A stretch of 64,000 bases of DNA, taken from Pararhizobium antarcticum. Lineage in GTDB: Bacteria > Pseudomonadota > Alphaproteobacteria > Rhizobiales > Rhizobiaceae. The DNA is taken from NCBI RefSeq assembly GCF_001885585.1, contig NZ_LSRP01000074.1, forward strand, positions 176,095-240,094, in the 5' to 3' direction. The notes below the pieces were generated by a model. It saw only the letters and a program-made list of their open reading frames with translations, did not search any database and was not told where the DNA came from. The stretch's first letter is position 1. Each line of letters opens with the position of its first letter. Below are positions 36,666-49,167 of this stretch, piece after piece. Position numbers and translations under genes: made by a program.

Positions 36666-37532
36666 ATGTCCTCTTCCCCATCAAACCTCTTCAAGAATTT
36701 TTCGGGCAAGCGCCTTCTGGGCGGTGTTGCGCTGGCCGCGCTCGCCGTGACGCTGGCCGCCTGTAGCGACGACAACAAGGACGCAGCCTCCACGACGCCT
36801 GCCACGCAGACAATCGACACCGCGACCAAGACCGAGATGAAGCCGGTTGACGGCATCACCACGTCGTCGACCGTGTCGTCCGCCGCAACAACAACGACAA
36901 CACCGGCAACGGCACAGACCGGCGAGACGCAGATGGCGCAGGCCGCCGCACCGGCAGCCAAGGTCGAGCTTCCGGTCTCCGAAGGCGATGTCGATGTCGA
37001 AAAGCTGATGGCGCCGGGACCGCTGCCGGAAATGGCCATCGGCGAGGCCAATGCGCCCGTAACGATCGTCGAATACATGTCGATGACCTGCCCGCATTGC
37101 GCGGCCTTCCACAACAACACCTTCGATGCGATCAAGACGAAATATGTCGATAGCGGCAAGGTTCGCTTCGTCGTCCGCGAATTCCCCTTCGATCCGCGTG
37201 CCGCCGCCGCCTTCATGCTGGCGCGCTGCGCCCCGGAAGGCCAGTATTTCCCGATGGTCTCGATGATGATGAAGCAGCAGGAACAGTGGGCCGCGGCGCC
37301 GAACGGCCGCGAAGCGCTGCTGCAGATGTCCAAACTCGCCGGTTTTACACAGGAGAGCTTCGAGACCTGCTTGACGAACCAGAAGCTTCTGGATGATGTG
37401 AATGCCACGATGCAGAAGGGCGCCAAGGATTACGGTGTCGCCTCGACCCCGACCTTCTTCGTCAATGGCAAGAAATATTCTGGAGACATGTCGGTTGACA
37501 CCATGTCGGCCCTTATCGACACAATGCTCTGA
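36666..37532 (+). CDS. DsbA-family thiol-disulfide oxidoreductase lipoprotein
   Basis: A 288-residue envelope protein. Signal with lipobox (LAALAVTLAACSD) near the start, a Thr/Ala-rich linker (about residues 40-100), then a DsbA-like thioredoxin fold (about 120-285) with active site Cys142-Pro-His-Cys145 (YMSMTCPHCAAFH) and the cis-Pro loop (GVASTPTFFVNG). Close to the BdbD/DsbA-like lipoproteins of rhizobia. A strong terminator and a RIME-like repeat follow, separating it from smc. Confidence 0.9.
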   Translation: MSSSPSNLFKNFSGKRLLGGVALAALAVTLAACSDDNKDAASTTPATQTIDTATKTEMKPVDGITTSSTVSSAATTTTTPATAQTGETQMAQAAAPAAKVELPVSEGDVDVEKLMAPGPLPEMAIGEANAPVTIVEYMSMTCPHCAAFHNNTFDAIKTKYVDSGKVRFVVREFPFDPRAAAAFMLARCAPEGQYFPMVSMMMKQQEQWAAAPNGREALLQMSKLAGFTQESFETCLTNQKLLDDVNATMQKGAKDYGVASTPTFFVNGKKYSGDMSVDTMSALIDTML

Positions 37533-37558
37533 TCCTTCGCGTCCCTTCCGGACAATCG

Positions 37559-37588
37559 ACGGGCGCCTCTGTGCGCCCGTTTGTTTTT
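37559..37588 (+). terminator. Intrinsic terminator of the DsbA-like gene
   Basis: Perfect ACGGGCGC and GCGCCCGT arms around CTCTGT, followed by TTGTTTTT. Classic rho-independent terminator 26 bp after the stop. Confidence 0.9.
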
Positions 37589-37591
37589 CCG

Positions 37592-37712
37592 TCTTCACCC
37601 CGACGGGGAGGCGGACGGGGCGGAGCGCGGCGATGAGGGCGAGCAAGGTGCGCGGAACCACCTCCTCATCCGACCCAGCGGACCACTTCCTCCCGGTTGG
37701 AGAGAAGAGGGA
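37592..37712. repeat. RIME-like intergenic mosaic palindrome, copy 2 (diverged)
   Basis: Relative of the element at 7087-7226, with the same order: TCTTCACCCCGACGGGGAG, GGCGATGAGGGCGAGCAAGG, CTCCTCATCCGACCC and CTTCCTCCCGGTTGGAGAGA. The arms are shorter and more mismatched than in copy 1. It sits 9 bases before the smc ATG, so it is in its leader. Confidence 0.65.
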
Positions 37713-37721
37713 CCGGCCAAC

Positions 37722-40700
37722 ATGAAATTCAACCGCCTTCGCCTGCTCGGCTTCAAGTCCTTCGTTGAGCCCACCGAATTCGTCATCGAGCGCGGACTGA
37801 CAGGCGTCGTCGGGCCGAACGGCTGCGGAAAGTCGAACCTCGTCGAAGCGCTGCGCTGGGTGATGGGCGAGAATTCCTACAAGAACATGCGCGCGTCCGG
37901 CATGGACGATGTGATCTTTTCCGGATCCGGAAACCGTCCGGCGCGCAACACAGCCGAAGTCGGGCTCTATCTCGACAACAGCGATCGCACCGCACCGGCC
38001 GCCTTCAACGATAGCGACGAGATCCAGGTGACGCGGCGGATCGAGCGGGAAAACGGCTCGGTCTACCGCATCAACGGCAAGGAAGCCCGCGCCAAGGATG
38101 TGCAGCTCTTGTTTGCCGATGCCTCGACCGGCGCCCGTTCGCCTTCCATGGTCGGGCAGGGGCGGATCGGCGAGCTGATCGCGGCCAAACCGCAAGCCAG
38201 GCGGCAATTGCTGGAAGAGGCCGCCGGAATATCCGGGCTGCATTCGCGTCGTCACGAGGCCGAGTTGCGTTTGAAGGGCGCCGAGACCAATCTCGAACGG
38301 CTGGACGACGTTACCTCGCAGCTCGAGAGTCAGATCGAGAGCCTGAAGCGCCAGGCCCGCCAGGCCAACCGTTTCAAGATGCTCTCGGCCGATATCCGCC
38401 GCCACGAGGCAATGCTGCTGCACATCCGCTGGGTCCAGGCCAAAGAGGCCGAAGGCGAGGCCGACAGCCAGCTGAACCAGATCACCTCGCTGGTCGCCGA
38501 AAAAGCGCAGGATCAGATGGAAGCGGCGAAGGCGCAGGCCATTGCCAGCCTCAAGCTGCCGGAATTGCGCGAAGAGGAGGCAAGGGTCGCCGCCGCCCTG
38601 CAGCGCATGCAGATCGCCAAGGCACAGCTGGAAGAGGATGCCGGGCGCACGCTGCGCCGTCGCGACGAGCTGCAGCGCCGCCTGTCGCAGCTGGGCGAGG
38701 ACATCCTGCGCGAAGAACGCATGATCGCCGACAATGCCGGGATTCTCGCCCGCCTCGAAGAGGAGGAGGCAGCGCTTCTGGAGACCCTGGCCGAGGCAGA
38801 CGACCGGGCTGTCGAAGCGCAGGAGCGGCTCGGCGACGTCAGCGAGAAACTCGTCGAAAGCGAGCGCCAGTCGAGCCTTTTGACGGCAGAACGCGCCGAG
38901 GCGCAGGCCGGTCGCAACCAGCTGGAAAAGACCATCCGCGATCTCCTCGAACGGCAGGGGCGTCTTGCCCGCCAGCTGGGAGACCAGAGCCGCGACCTCG
39001 AAAACCTCGATCGCCAGATCGCCGTGCTGCCGGATCCGGAGGAAAAGCGCGAACAGGTCGAGGCTGCCGAGGCTGCGCAGGAGGATGCGGATACCGCTAT
39101 CGTTTTGGTCGAGGAGGCGCTTGCTGCGGCACGCCGGATGGAAGCGTCCGCCCGCCCGCCGGTTGAGGCCGCCCGGGCTGAGCTGAACGGGATAGAAACC
39201 GAAGCCCGCACCATCCGGCGCATGCTGGACGCAGCCACGGTGGCCGGCGTCTCGCCACCGGTGGTCGACGACATCAAGGTCGATCGCGGTTTTGAGACGG
39301 CGCTGGGGGCGGCGCTGGGCGACGATCTCGATTCGCCGCTCGATCCAACAGCGCCCGCCTATTGGCGCATGCCGGGCCCGACAAAGGACGCTGCCCTGCC
39401 GGCCGGCACAACGGCGCTTGCCGCTCATGTCCGCGCGCCGGCTGAACTCGCGCGTGCCCTCAATCAGGTCGGCATCGTTGCCGACAATGCCGAAGCCGAG
39501 GCCTTGATGCCGCAGCTGCAGGCCGGCCAGCGCCTGGTAACGCGCGACGGCGCCATCTGGCGCTGGGACGGCCATGTCACCGGTGCGGATGCCCCGAGTG
39601 CGGCGGCGCTTCGTCTTGCGCAGAGAAACCGGCTGGCCGAGCTCGATCTGCAGGCCGAGGATGCGCAACGCCAGCTGGAACAGTGCGAGACCGCCCTTGC
39701 CAAGGCTGCAGCCGGTATCCGGGTCGAGGATGAGCGTCTGCGCCAGGCGCGCGACGCGCAGCGGATGATGGTACGCAAGGTCACGGACGCCCGCGATGCG
39801 CTGGCGGCCGCAGAGCGCGCCTCCGGTGATCTGGTGCGCCGCCGCGCGGTGCTGGCCGAAACCCGCAGCCAGCTCGAACTGCAGCTTGAAGAGCTTGCCG
39901 AGCAGATGGAGGGCGCCCGCGAAGCGCTCGATGACGCGCCCGATCTCGCCGATCTCGAAACGCGCCTCCGGCATGTCCTGCTGGAGGTGGCGCAGGACCG
40001 CGCCGCCGTCGCCGAAGCGCGCGCCGCCCATGACGGCCTTGCCCGCGAAAACGAGGCGCGGCAACGCCGGCTGACGGCAATTGCCGCAGAGCGCCAGACC
40101 TGGAATACCCGCGCCGAAAGCGCCGGCGAGCACATCGCCACGCTGCGCGACCGCGAAGCCGAGGCGCGCGACGAGGTGGAGGCGCTGATGGATGCGCCGG
40201 ACGAATTCGACGAAAAGCGCCGCGCTCTGATGACGGAGCTGACCCTGATGGAAACTGCCCGCCGTGCCGCCGCCGACCGGCTGGCCGAGGCGGAAAATCG
40301 CCAGCGCGATGCTGACAGGAACGCCGCAACGGCCCTGTCGCAACTGGCAGAGGTCCGTGAAAAGCGTGGTCGCGCTGAAGAACGTCTTGTGTCAGCGCGC
40401 GAAAAACGCGTCGAGATCGAGGCGGCGATCCGCCAGACGCTGAACTGCGCCCCGCACGAGGTGATGCGGCTGACCGGCCTTGCCGTCGATCAGGACCTTC
40501 CTGACATACGCGCCATCGAACGCGAGCTTGAGCGGTTGAAGATCGAGCGCGAGCGGCTGGGCGCCGTCAACCTGCGCGCCGAGGAGGAGCAGAAGGAACT
40601 GTCGGACAAGCTTGCGGCGCTGATCAAGGAGCGCGAGGACGTGATCGACGCCATCCGCAAGCTGCGCGCCGCGATCCAGAGCCTCAACCGCGAGGGTCGC

Positions 40701-41183
40701 GAACGGCTGCTGGCCGCCTTCGACATCGTCAATGTCCAGTTCCAGCGGCTGTTCACCCATCTGTTCGGCGGTGGCACGGCCGAACTGCAGCTGATCGAAA
40801 GCGAGGACCCGCTCGATGCCGGCCTCGAAATCCTCGCCCGCCCGCCCGGCAAGAAGCCGCAGACGATGACGCTTCTGTCCGGGGGCGAACAGGCGTTGAC
40901 GGCGATGGCGCTGATCTTTGCGGTCTTCCTCACCAATCCGGCGCCGATCTGCGTGCTCGACGAAGTCGATGCACCGCTCGACGACCACAATGTCGAGCGC
41001 TATTGCAACCTGATGGACGAGATGGCGGCTTCGACCGAAACCCGTTTCGTGATCATCACCCATAACCCGATCACCATGGCCCGCATGAACCGCCTGTTCG
41101 GCGTCACCATGGGCGAACAGGGTGTCAGCCAGCTGGTCTCTGTCGACCTGCAGACCGCAGAGCGGCTGCGAGAGGCGGTTTGA
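37722..41183 (+). CDS. smc: Chromosome segregation protein SMC
   Basis: The bacterial condensin ATPase, 1153 residues. Walker A (GPNGCGKSN, residues 31-39), long coiled coils flanking a hinge (about residues 510-660), then the C-terminal head with signature LLSGGEQALTAMAL (about 1050) and Walker B ICVLDEVDAPLDDHN (about 1075). FKSF near the start is diagnostic. The open frame begins at 37581 but the ATG at 37722 gives the canonical MKFNRLRLLGFKSF. Partners ScpA and ScpB are not in the window. Confidence 0.97.
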   Translation: MKFNRLRLLGFKSFVEPTEFVIERGLTGVVGPNGCGKSNLVEALRWVMGENSYKNMRASGMDDVIFSGSGNRPARNTAEVGLYLDNSDRTAPAAFNDSDEIQVTRRIERENGSVYRINGKEARAKDVQLLFADASTGARSPSMVGQGRIGELIAAKPQARRQLLEEAAGISGLHSRRHEAELRLKGAETNLERLDDVTSQLESQIESLKRQARQANRFKMLSADIRRHEAMLLHIRWVQAKEAEGEADSQLNQITSLVAEKAQDQMEAAKAQAIASLKLPELREEEARVAAALQRMQIAKAQLEEDAGRTLRRRDELQRRLSQLGEDILREERMIADNAGILARLEEEEAALLETLAEADDRAVEAQERLGDVSEKLVESERQSSLLTAERAEAQAGRNQLEKTIRDLLERQGRLARQLGDQSRDLENLDRQIAVLPDPEEKREQVEAAEAAQEDADTAIVLVEEALAAARRMEASARPPVEAARAELNGIETEARTIRRMLDAATVAGVSPPVVDDIKVDRGFETALGAALGDDLDSPLDPTAPAYWRMPGPTKDAALPAGTTALAAHVRAPAELARALNQVGIVADNAEAEALMPQLQAGQRLVTRDGAIWRWDGHVTGADAPSAAALRLAQRNRLAELDLQAEDAQRQLEQCETALAKAAAGIRVEDERLRQARDAQRMMVRKVTDARDALAAAERASGDLVRRRAVLAETRSQLELQLEELAEQMEGAREALDDAPDLADLETRLRHVLLEVAQDRAAVAEARAAHDGLARENEARQRRLTAIAAERQTWNTRAESAGEHIATLRDREAEARDEVEALMDAPDEFDEKRRALMTELTLMETARRAAADRLAEAENRQRDADRNAATALSQLAEVREKRGRAEERLVSAREKRVEIEAAIRQTLNCAPHEVMRLTGLAVDQDLPDIRAIERELERLKIERERLGAVNLRAEEEQKELSDKLAALIKEREDVIDAIRKLRAAIQSLNREGRERLLAAFDIVNVQFQRLFTHLFGGGTAELQLIESEDPLDAGLEILARPPGKKPQTMTLLSGGEQALTAMALIFAVFLTNPAPICVLDEVDAPLDDHNVERYCNLMDEMAASTETRFVIITHNPITMARMNRLFGVTMGEQGVSQLVSVDLQTAERLREAV

Positions 41184-41406
41184 GGCTTGACGGTCGCTAT
41201 CTGGCACCCCTGATTTACATGCCTCTATAATTTCTGGCGGCGGCGTCGCGGCCGGTCGATGGCGCAGGGTCCTCCCACGCGCTGGACACGCCCCCTGGCC
41301 GGCGGTCAGCGGCATACGGTGCGCGCCACACCGGTAACGCAATCTTGTTGTTCTTGTTGCAGTCTGCGCCGATCACGTCGTGGGCGTGCGGTGCCGGAGA
41401 TGCGAA

Positions 41407-43035
41407 TTGACGGATTTCACAAGCGCAGATGCACAGGTGTTTCTCGGAGCGGTTCCGTCCGCGTCGCTGTGCGTCAATGCCGGTGGTGTCATCCTTTTTG
41501 CCAATGAGGCCGTGCTGGCCATTGCCGGTCCGGGGCCGCTGACGCGCACGCCGGTGTCGCGACTGCTGCCGCAATGGCATGCCCTGTCTGCGACGCAGGC
41601 CCAATCGTACCGGCGCGAGACGGTGCTGTTGCGCCACGACGGCAGCGCCATCCCGGTCGAACTGTCCATTGTGCGCTGGGACCGTGAGGGGGCAAGCCTG
41701 ACCGGTGTCGTGATCCGAGACCTGATCGACGAACAGGCGCTCGACCATATGCGACTGGAACTCGAGCGCCAGAGAGAGCAGGTTCTGGCCGAAGCCGAAG
41801 CCGCCCATCGGCGCCTCGGCTTCATCATCGACATGCTGCCGCTGGCGGTCTGCGTCTTCGACGCCGAAGACAAATACGTGCTCTGGAATGCCAGGTATGC
41901 CGATCTCTATCCGGAAATCGCCGCGCATCTGCGCCCTGGAATATCCTTCCGGGACATTCTGCGCATCAGTCTCGACAGTGGTGAAATGCCGGAAAAGGTT
42001 GAGGATGGCGATCATTGGCTCGAGCAACGCATGGCCAAGCATGCATTGCCGGTGTCGCAAGAGGAGCAGATGTTGCGCGATGGGCGCTGGCTGCGCCATG
42101 ACGACCGCCGCACCCCTGATGGCGGCGCGATCGGTATGCGCATCGATATCACCGACCTGAAGCGTCGCGAAGACTCCATGCGCCAGCTTTTCGATGCCAA
42201 TCCCATGCCGATGATGCTCTGCGCCCTGGACACGCTGGATATCATTGACCTCAACCAGGCGGCCATCGCGCTTTATGGCTTCAGTCGTGACGAACTTCTG
42301 GGCAAAGCCGTGACCGACCTGCATGTCGCCGACGAGGGCGCGCGTTTTGGCAAGGCGATTGTCGATATCGATGGCGACAGTGAATCGCGCACAGTCTGGC
42401 GACATCGCACGGCCGCTGGCGAGGAGCGCCACGTGCTCATCTATGTCCGCTTCCTCAACGAGGGCGCCAATCGGCACCTGCTGCTGACGATCGCCGATGT
42501 CAGCGATCGGGTTCAGGCGGAAGCCCATGCGACGCATCTGGCCCATCACGATGCGCTGACCGGACTTCCCAACCGCATGCGGTTTCGCCAGGCGCTGGAA
42601 GCTGCGCTCGTTGCGGCCATGCTGAGCGGCGAGGAGGTGGCGGTGCACTACCTTGATCTCGATGGTTTCAAGCCCGTCAACGATACATTTGGCCATGCCA
42701 CCGGCGACAGCGTGCTGAAGCAGGTTGCAGAGCGGCTGACCGGTGTTCTAGGTGAGGGGGATCTGGTGGCCCGCTTGGGCGGAGACGAATTCGCCATCCT
42801 CCAGCATGCGTCTGCAGCCAATGCGGAGGCGGTGGCGAAGCGCTGCATCCAGGCGCTCAGCCAGCCCTTCAGCATCGCCGATGACAGGATCGATATCAGT
42901 GCCAGCATCGGCATTGCCGTCTCGCCGGCGAACGGCTCTGACCCTGACGGGCTGATGAGCGCAGCCGATACGGCTCTGTATCAGGCCAAGGCCGAAGGCA
43001 AGAACACCTGGCGCCACAGCCGTTCCCAAGTCTGA
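41407..43035 (+). CDS. PAS-PAS-PAS-GGDEF diguanylate cyclase
   Basis: A 542-residue soluble protein: PAS-like domains at about 5-110, 135-255 and 260-380, then GGDEF (about 385-540) with intact motif GGDEF at 458-462, and LDLDGFKPVNDTFGHATGD. The position of the inhibitory RxxD I-site holds GEGD, so product feedback is probably absent. No EAL and no membrane helix. TTG at 41407 follows CCGGAGATGCGAA and is preferred to the GTG at 41380. Confidence 0.88.
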   Translation: MTDFTSADAQVFLGAVPSASLCVNAGGVILFANEAVLAIAGPGPLTRTPVSRLLPQWHALSATQAQSYRRETVLLRHDGSAIPVELSIVRWDREGASLTGVVIRDLIDEQALDHMRLELERQREQVLAEAEAAHRRLGFIIDMLPLAVCVFDAEDKYVLWNARYADLYPEIAAHLRPGISFRDILRISLDSGEMPEKVEDGDHWLEQRMAKHALPVSQEEQMLRDGRWLRHDDRRTPDGGAIGMRIDITDLKRREDSMRQLFDANPMPMMLCALDTLDIIDLNQAAIALYGFSRDELLGKAVTDLHVADEGARFGKAIVDIDGDSESRTVWRHRTAAGEERHVLIYVRFLNEGANRHLLLTIADVSDRVQAEAHATHLAHHDALTGLPNRMRFRQALEAALVAAMLSGEEVAVHYLDLDGFKPVNDTFGHATGDSVLKQVAERLTGVLGEGDLVARLGGDEFAILQHASAANAEAVAKRCIQALSQPFSIADDRIDISASIGIAVSPANGSDPDGLMSAADTALYQAKAEGKNTWRHSRSQV

Positions 43036-43203
43036 GGGAACATTTTACCGCCCGTTTGCAGACCGCATCTCACCATCCCCCCCCGGCGAGAGCGGGCCAG
43101 ACCTGTTGCGCACGCCGACACCGGGATTTATTGCGCAGCGCAGCAATAACAGCTCATTCTGGTGCGATGCAGCATAAACCCGGTGCATTTTCAACCGGCA
43201 CGG

Positions 43204-43209
43204 TATACT
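43204..43209 (+). promoter_or_regulatory. Possible -10 element of ppdK
   Basis: TATACT at 43204-43209 lies 39 bp before the ATG, in the 212-bp gap between the diguanylate cyclase and ppdK. A short inverted repeat (TTATTGC/GCAATAA, 43128-43149) lies further upstream. No -35 element is clear. Confidence 0.35.
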
Positions 43210-43247
43210 GTAGCGTCGACGATGAACTGAAGGGGTGGAGACGAGGC

Positions 43248-45914
<2,667 letters not shown>

Positions 45915-45985
45915 GGGGTGATACTGAAAATTGACTCGAACAACGCCATATTTTACGTTTTTTCGACAATCATTGGGAAGGTCCT

Positions 45986-46228
45986 ATGAAACACGGATCC
46001 ATAACAGTTCGCGCCGCCTGGGATGACGAGGCCAATGTCTGGGTCGCATCAAGTTCGGATATCGGCGGATTGGCGCTTGAAGCGGCTACGATGGAGCAAC
46101 TTGAGCCGAAGATCTTGGCTGCCATCGCCGATCTGCTCGAACTGAACGAGATTTCATCCGACCTGAAGGAGATTCCGGTTCACATCATGTCGGAACATCT
46201 CGCCCGTGTCCCCAATCCGCATTTCTGA
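45986..46228 (+). CDS. hicB: HicB-like (DUF1902) antitoxin
   Basis: An 80-residue protein with the RNase H-like partial HicB/DUF1902 fold: TVRAAWDDEANVWVASSSDIGGLALEAAT and a helix AAIADLLELNE. No DNA-binding helix-turn-helix or ribbon-helix-helix is visible after it. It is 6 bp before the HicA gene, giving antitoxin-first order, the reverse of the common hicA-hicB order. Confidence 0.8.
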   Translation: MKHGSITVRAAWDDEANVWVASSSDIGGLALEAATMEQLEPKILAAIADLLELNEISSDLKEIPVHIMSEHLARVPNPHF

Positions 46229-46234
46229 TCATCG

Positions 46235-46429
46235 ATGGCAAGCTATCTGAGGGAACTCAAGGAGTTGTTGACGAAGGCGGGCTGCTACTATGTCAGATCC
46301 GGAAAAGGCGATCACGAGATCTGGTTCAGCCCGATCGCAAAGCGTCACTTCACTGTCGATCACGGCATGAAGTCGCGGCACACCGCCAATGAAACACTCA
46401 AACAGGCCGGTCTCCCGAAAGCATTTTAA
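46235..46429 (+). CDS. hicA: HicA-family mRNA interferase toxin
   Basis: A 64-residue double-stranded RNA-binding-fold toxin. The core GKGDHEIWFSPIAKRHFTVDHG contains the catalytic His (GDHEIW) of HicA. Preceded by the DUF1902 antitoxin gene (6 bp gap). Type II toxin-antitoxin pair lying between the ppdK gene and unrelated genes. Confidence 0.85.
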   Translation: MASYLRELKELLTKAGCYYVRSGKGDHEIWFSPIAKRHFTVDHGMKSRHTANETLKQAGLPKAF

Positions 46430-46512
46430 ATGTTCGAGCCGTTTCAGCGACCTATGAATGTTGGATGGCAGGTCAGATAAACCGGGTACCGACCCACGAC
46501 CATCCCAGCCCG

Positions 46513-46938
46513 TCAGATCCGTTCCAGCACATCCACGAAGGCATCGGCGAAATTTGCAAGGCCGGCCGTGGCCTCACTGGGCCGTTCGATGCGGATGGTT
46601 GCGCCATCGCGTTCGAGGCAGGCAAAGATCGTCGTCATCGCGCTGCCGCCGCCCTCGCGCAGGCGCAACACGGCGATCCGGTCGCAATTGGCGATCAGGC
46701 CGGATGCCGGCAGTTCGAACAGGAATGCCCCGCCAATGCCCGCAACGGCAGCGCGCATATGCGCCGAAAAGCCCGCAGCGCCGGCCGTGAAGCCGTCCAG
46801 CGACAGTTCGAGTTCGATGAGTTCCATCGGCAGGCCGGGTTCGGCCGTCGTGATGGCGGGCTGCGCGGTGCCTGCCTGAGTGCCTGCCTGAGTGGCTGAA
46901 GGGGTGCCAGAGGGGGTGGTCGCGTCGAATGACAGCAT
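46513..46938 (-). CDS. Conserved hypothetical protein, Thr/Ala-rich N-terminus
   Basis: A 141-residue protein. The N-terminal ~35 residues are low-complexity (TPSGTPSATQAGTQAGTAQPA), followed by an alpha/beta domain with MELIELELSLDGFTAGAAGFSAHMRAAVAGIGG and AMTTIFACLERDGATIRIERP. No known family recognised. The ATG at 46938 follows GCAAGGAGTTCGATC; the longer minus-strand frame to 48015 is antisense to DUF1499 and not coding. Confidence 0.6.
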   Translation of the reverse strand: MLSFDATTPSGTPSATQAGTQAGTAQPAITTAEPGLPMELIELELSLDGFTAGAAGFSAHMRAAVAGIGGAFLFELPASGLIANCDRIAVLRLREGGGSAMTTIFACLERDGATIRIERPSEATAGLANFADAFVDVLERI

Positions 46939-47187
46939 GATCGAACTCCTTGCGCGCTGCACGTCGTCTCCGACATGCGCTCCGCGATCCTGACAAGACA
47001 TGCGCCGGTTGGCCGACAGCATGGGTGATAACCCCCGTTTGTCACACTTGCTGAACGAGAATGGCGAATTTGCGGCGTCGCGCAGCGTCCGAGGATCGGG
47101 CGTCGCATGCGTTTGCCTGTTCCCTCGCTCTGTTTTCCGCTTTAAACACAAGACAGCCAGCGCGTGAGAAGGGACTGATTCCGGTTC

Positions 47188-48096
47188 ATGATGATCAAGT
47201 ACGAGCGCCCGATCTCGCAGACGGCCGTCTGGGCAAGGCACCTTGCCCGTTTCTCCTTCGGCTTTTTGGCCGTGGCCCTGCTCGCCCACCGCTTCGGTCC
47301 GTTGACGACGCCGCATTTTCTGGCGCTGTGCGCGGTATCCGCCGGTCTGGCGCTCTTGGCCGTCGCGCTTGCCATTATCGGTTTCGTCCGGCTCTGGCAG
47401 GTTGCGGCCGTCGGCGGCATCGCCGCCTTCATGGCGCTGGTCTATGCGGCCGGGCCGCTCGGTTTTGCCGGCGTCGAACTCGCCGCCTATTTTTCCCGTC
47501 CCGCCATCTATGACGTCACCACCGACACGCAGGCGCCCCCCTCCTGGATCATCCCGCCGGATGCCGCGCAGGGCTGGCTGCGGCGTGCAGCAGAGGTGAC
47601 AGTCGAAGATCGCGCCGCGCAGCGGGCCGCCTATCCGGGCCTCACGGGGCGGCGCTATGACGGCGCGCTCGACCGCGTCTATCAGGGCGTGCGCAATGTC
47701 ATCGATAAGACCGGTGTGGCGATCGCCGCCGAAGAAGGGGTCGAAAACACCAGAGCGGACCTCGAGGACATGGTCGTCAAGCCGGAAACCGGACCCGTCG
47801 ACAGCGAACCGGACAGCGTCCCCATTCCCCTGTCGCGACCGGATATGATCGTGCCGGGCGACAGGCCGCCGGGCCGGCGTCAAAGCGATGTTCTGCTGCA
47901 GGGTGAGTGGCGCACGCTGATCATCGGCCTGCGCTTCGATGTGCTGATCCGGCTGCGGGAAGAGGCGGAAACCACGCTTGTCGACCTGCGCGTCGCCTCC
48001 CGCTACGGCCCCCATGATCTCGGCCAGGGTGCCGCCTACGCCGACAGTTTTCTGAAAAGCCTGGACGCCGAACTTCTGGGCATTGCCGGAGGATAG
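47188..48096 (+). CDS. DUF1499 membrane protein
   Basis: A 302-residue protein with three N-terminal helices (about residues 20-105) and a soluble DUF1499 domain (about 110-300) containing FSRPAIYDVTTDTQAPPSW, then DVLIRLREEAETTLVDLRVASRYGPHDLGQGAAYADSFL. Function of the family unknown. Starts at ATG 47188 (a second ATG follows). Confidence 0.8.
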   Translation: MMIKYERPISQTAVWARHLARFSFGFLAVALLAHRFGPLTTPHFLALCAVSAGLALLAVALAIIGFVRLWQVAAVGGIAAFMALVYAAGPLGFAGVELAAYFSRPAIYDVTTDTQAPPSWIIPPDAAQGWLRRAAEVTVEDRAAQRAAYPGLTGRRYDGALDRVYQGVRNVIDKTGVAIAAEEGVENTRADLEDMVVKPETGPVDSEPDSVPIPLSRPDMIVPGDRPPGRRQSDVLLQGEWRTLIIGLRFDVLIRLREEAETTLVDLRVASRYGPHDLGQGAAYADSFLKSLDAELLGIAGG

Positions 48097-48165
48097 GGCG
48101 CAATCGCTCGTCAGGACGCAGACAGTCTCTCGCCCCCGTGCGTCTGCCTTTTGAGACCCGCCAAG

Positions 48166-49062
48166 TTACGCATGCGGTTGCGCGAGACGCGCCTGGATCC
48201 AGACGACAAAGGCACGTGCGGCGGCTGAAAGCTGGTCAAAATCGCGGGCAACGAGCCAATAGGCGCCATTGTCGATCGCCGGACCGGGCGCCTGTTTCAA
48301 GCGTCCCGCTTGGATTTCTTCATGCGCAAGGAGCGGATCGGCAAGCATGACGCCATGTCCCCGCAGCGCCGCCTGCAGGACAAGGCCACCATCTGCGAAT
48401 ATTGGCCCGCGTCCCATGCCGGCCTCGACCGCCAGGCCTGCTGCTCCAAACCAGCGTTCCCAGCAATCACGATCGTCTTCATGCAACAGCGTTTGCGATA
48501 CAAGATCGCGCGGCGAGGTAATCGCCGCTGCCGTTTCGAGCATGGGCGCCAGAACCGGCGCGATCTTGGTCGCAAGGAGGCATTTCGCCTGGGTGCGCGG
48601 CCAGGATGTGGCGTTGAGGCTGTAGCGTATTGCCAATTCCGCGTCCTGCGTCCGGAACTCGATCAACCGGGCGTCGGATTCGACAGAGACGTCGATACCC
48701 GCGTGCAGCTTTCTGAACTCGGCCAGATGCGGAACGAGCCAACAGGCGGCAAAGCCGGGTTCGGCGTTGACGGTCAGCAGGGGTTCAATCTCCCTGCCAC
48801 GGATTTCGTCCAGACGGGTGTCGATCCGGTCGAAGGCCTGCGTCAGCGTCTCCAGCAGGTCAATACCATGGGCTGTGAGGGTGACGCGGCGGGCGTGGCG
48901 GTTGAAGAGCGGTTTTCCGAGCAGCCTTTCGAGGTCGCGCACCTGTCGGCTGATTGCCGCTTGCGACACGAACAGTTCTTCTGCGGCCAGGGTGAAGCTC
49001 AACAGGCGACCGGCGGACTCGAAGCTGCGCAGCGCCGTCAAAGGCAAACGTCCGCGTTTCAT
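48166..49062 (-). CDS. LysR-family transcriptional regulator (GcvA-like)
   Basis: A 298-residue regulator with winged HTH (about residues 5-65, LRSFESAGRLLSFTLAAEEL and VSQAAISRQVRDLE) and a periplasmic-binding-protein-like effector domain. The start is ATG at 49062; the open frame continues 66 bp further. It is divergent from the small ORF at 49168, a region that could hold its operator. Target unknown. Confidence 0.9.
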   Translation of the reverse strand: MKRGRLPLTALRSFESAGRLLSFTLAAEELFVSQAAISRQVRDLERLLGKPLFNRHARRVTLTAHGIDLLETLTQAFDRIDTRLDEIRGREIEPLLTVNAEPGFAACWLVPHLAEFRKLHAGIDVSVESDARLIEFRTQDAELAIRYSLNATSWPRTQAKCLLATKIAPVLAPMLETAAAITSPRDLVSQTLLHEDDRDCWERWFGAAGLAVEAGMGRGPIFADGGLVLQAALRGHGVMLADPLLAHEEIQAGRLKQAPGPAIDNGAYWLVARDFDQLSAAARAFVVWIQARLAQPHA

Positions 49063-49167
49063 GGATAACCTCAACTTATGACGAGACGACGATAAGCTCG
49101 TTTGTGCGAAGGCGGCAAGAGGTGCCAACTGTTCTTACGAAAGACCGCACCGAAGGATATGATCACC

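Noticed and set aside
36681..40343. 1220-codon minus-strand open frame over smc and the DsbA gene
   Set aside because: Antisense to smc and the DsbA-like gene, whose motifs are certain. High GC3 creates long shadow frames; no domains are seen in it.
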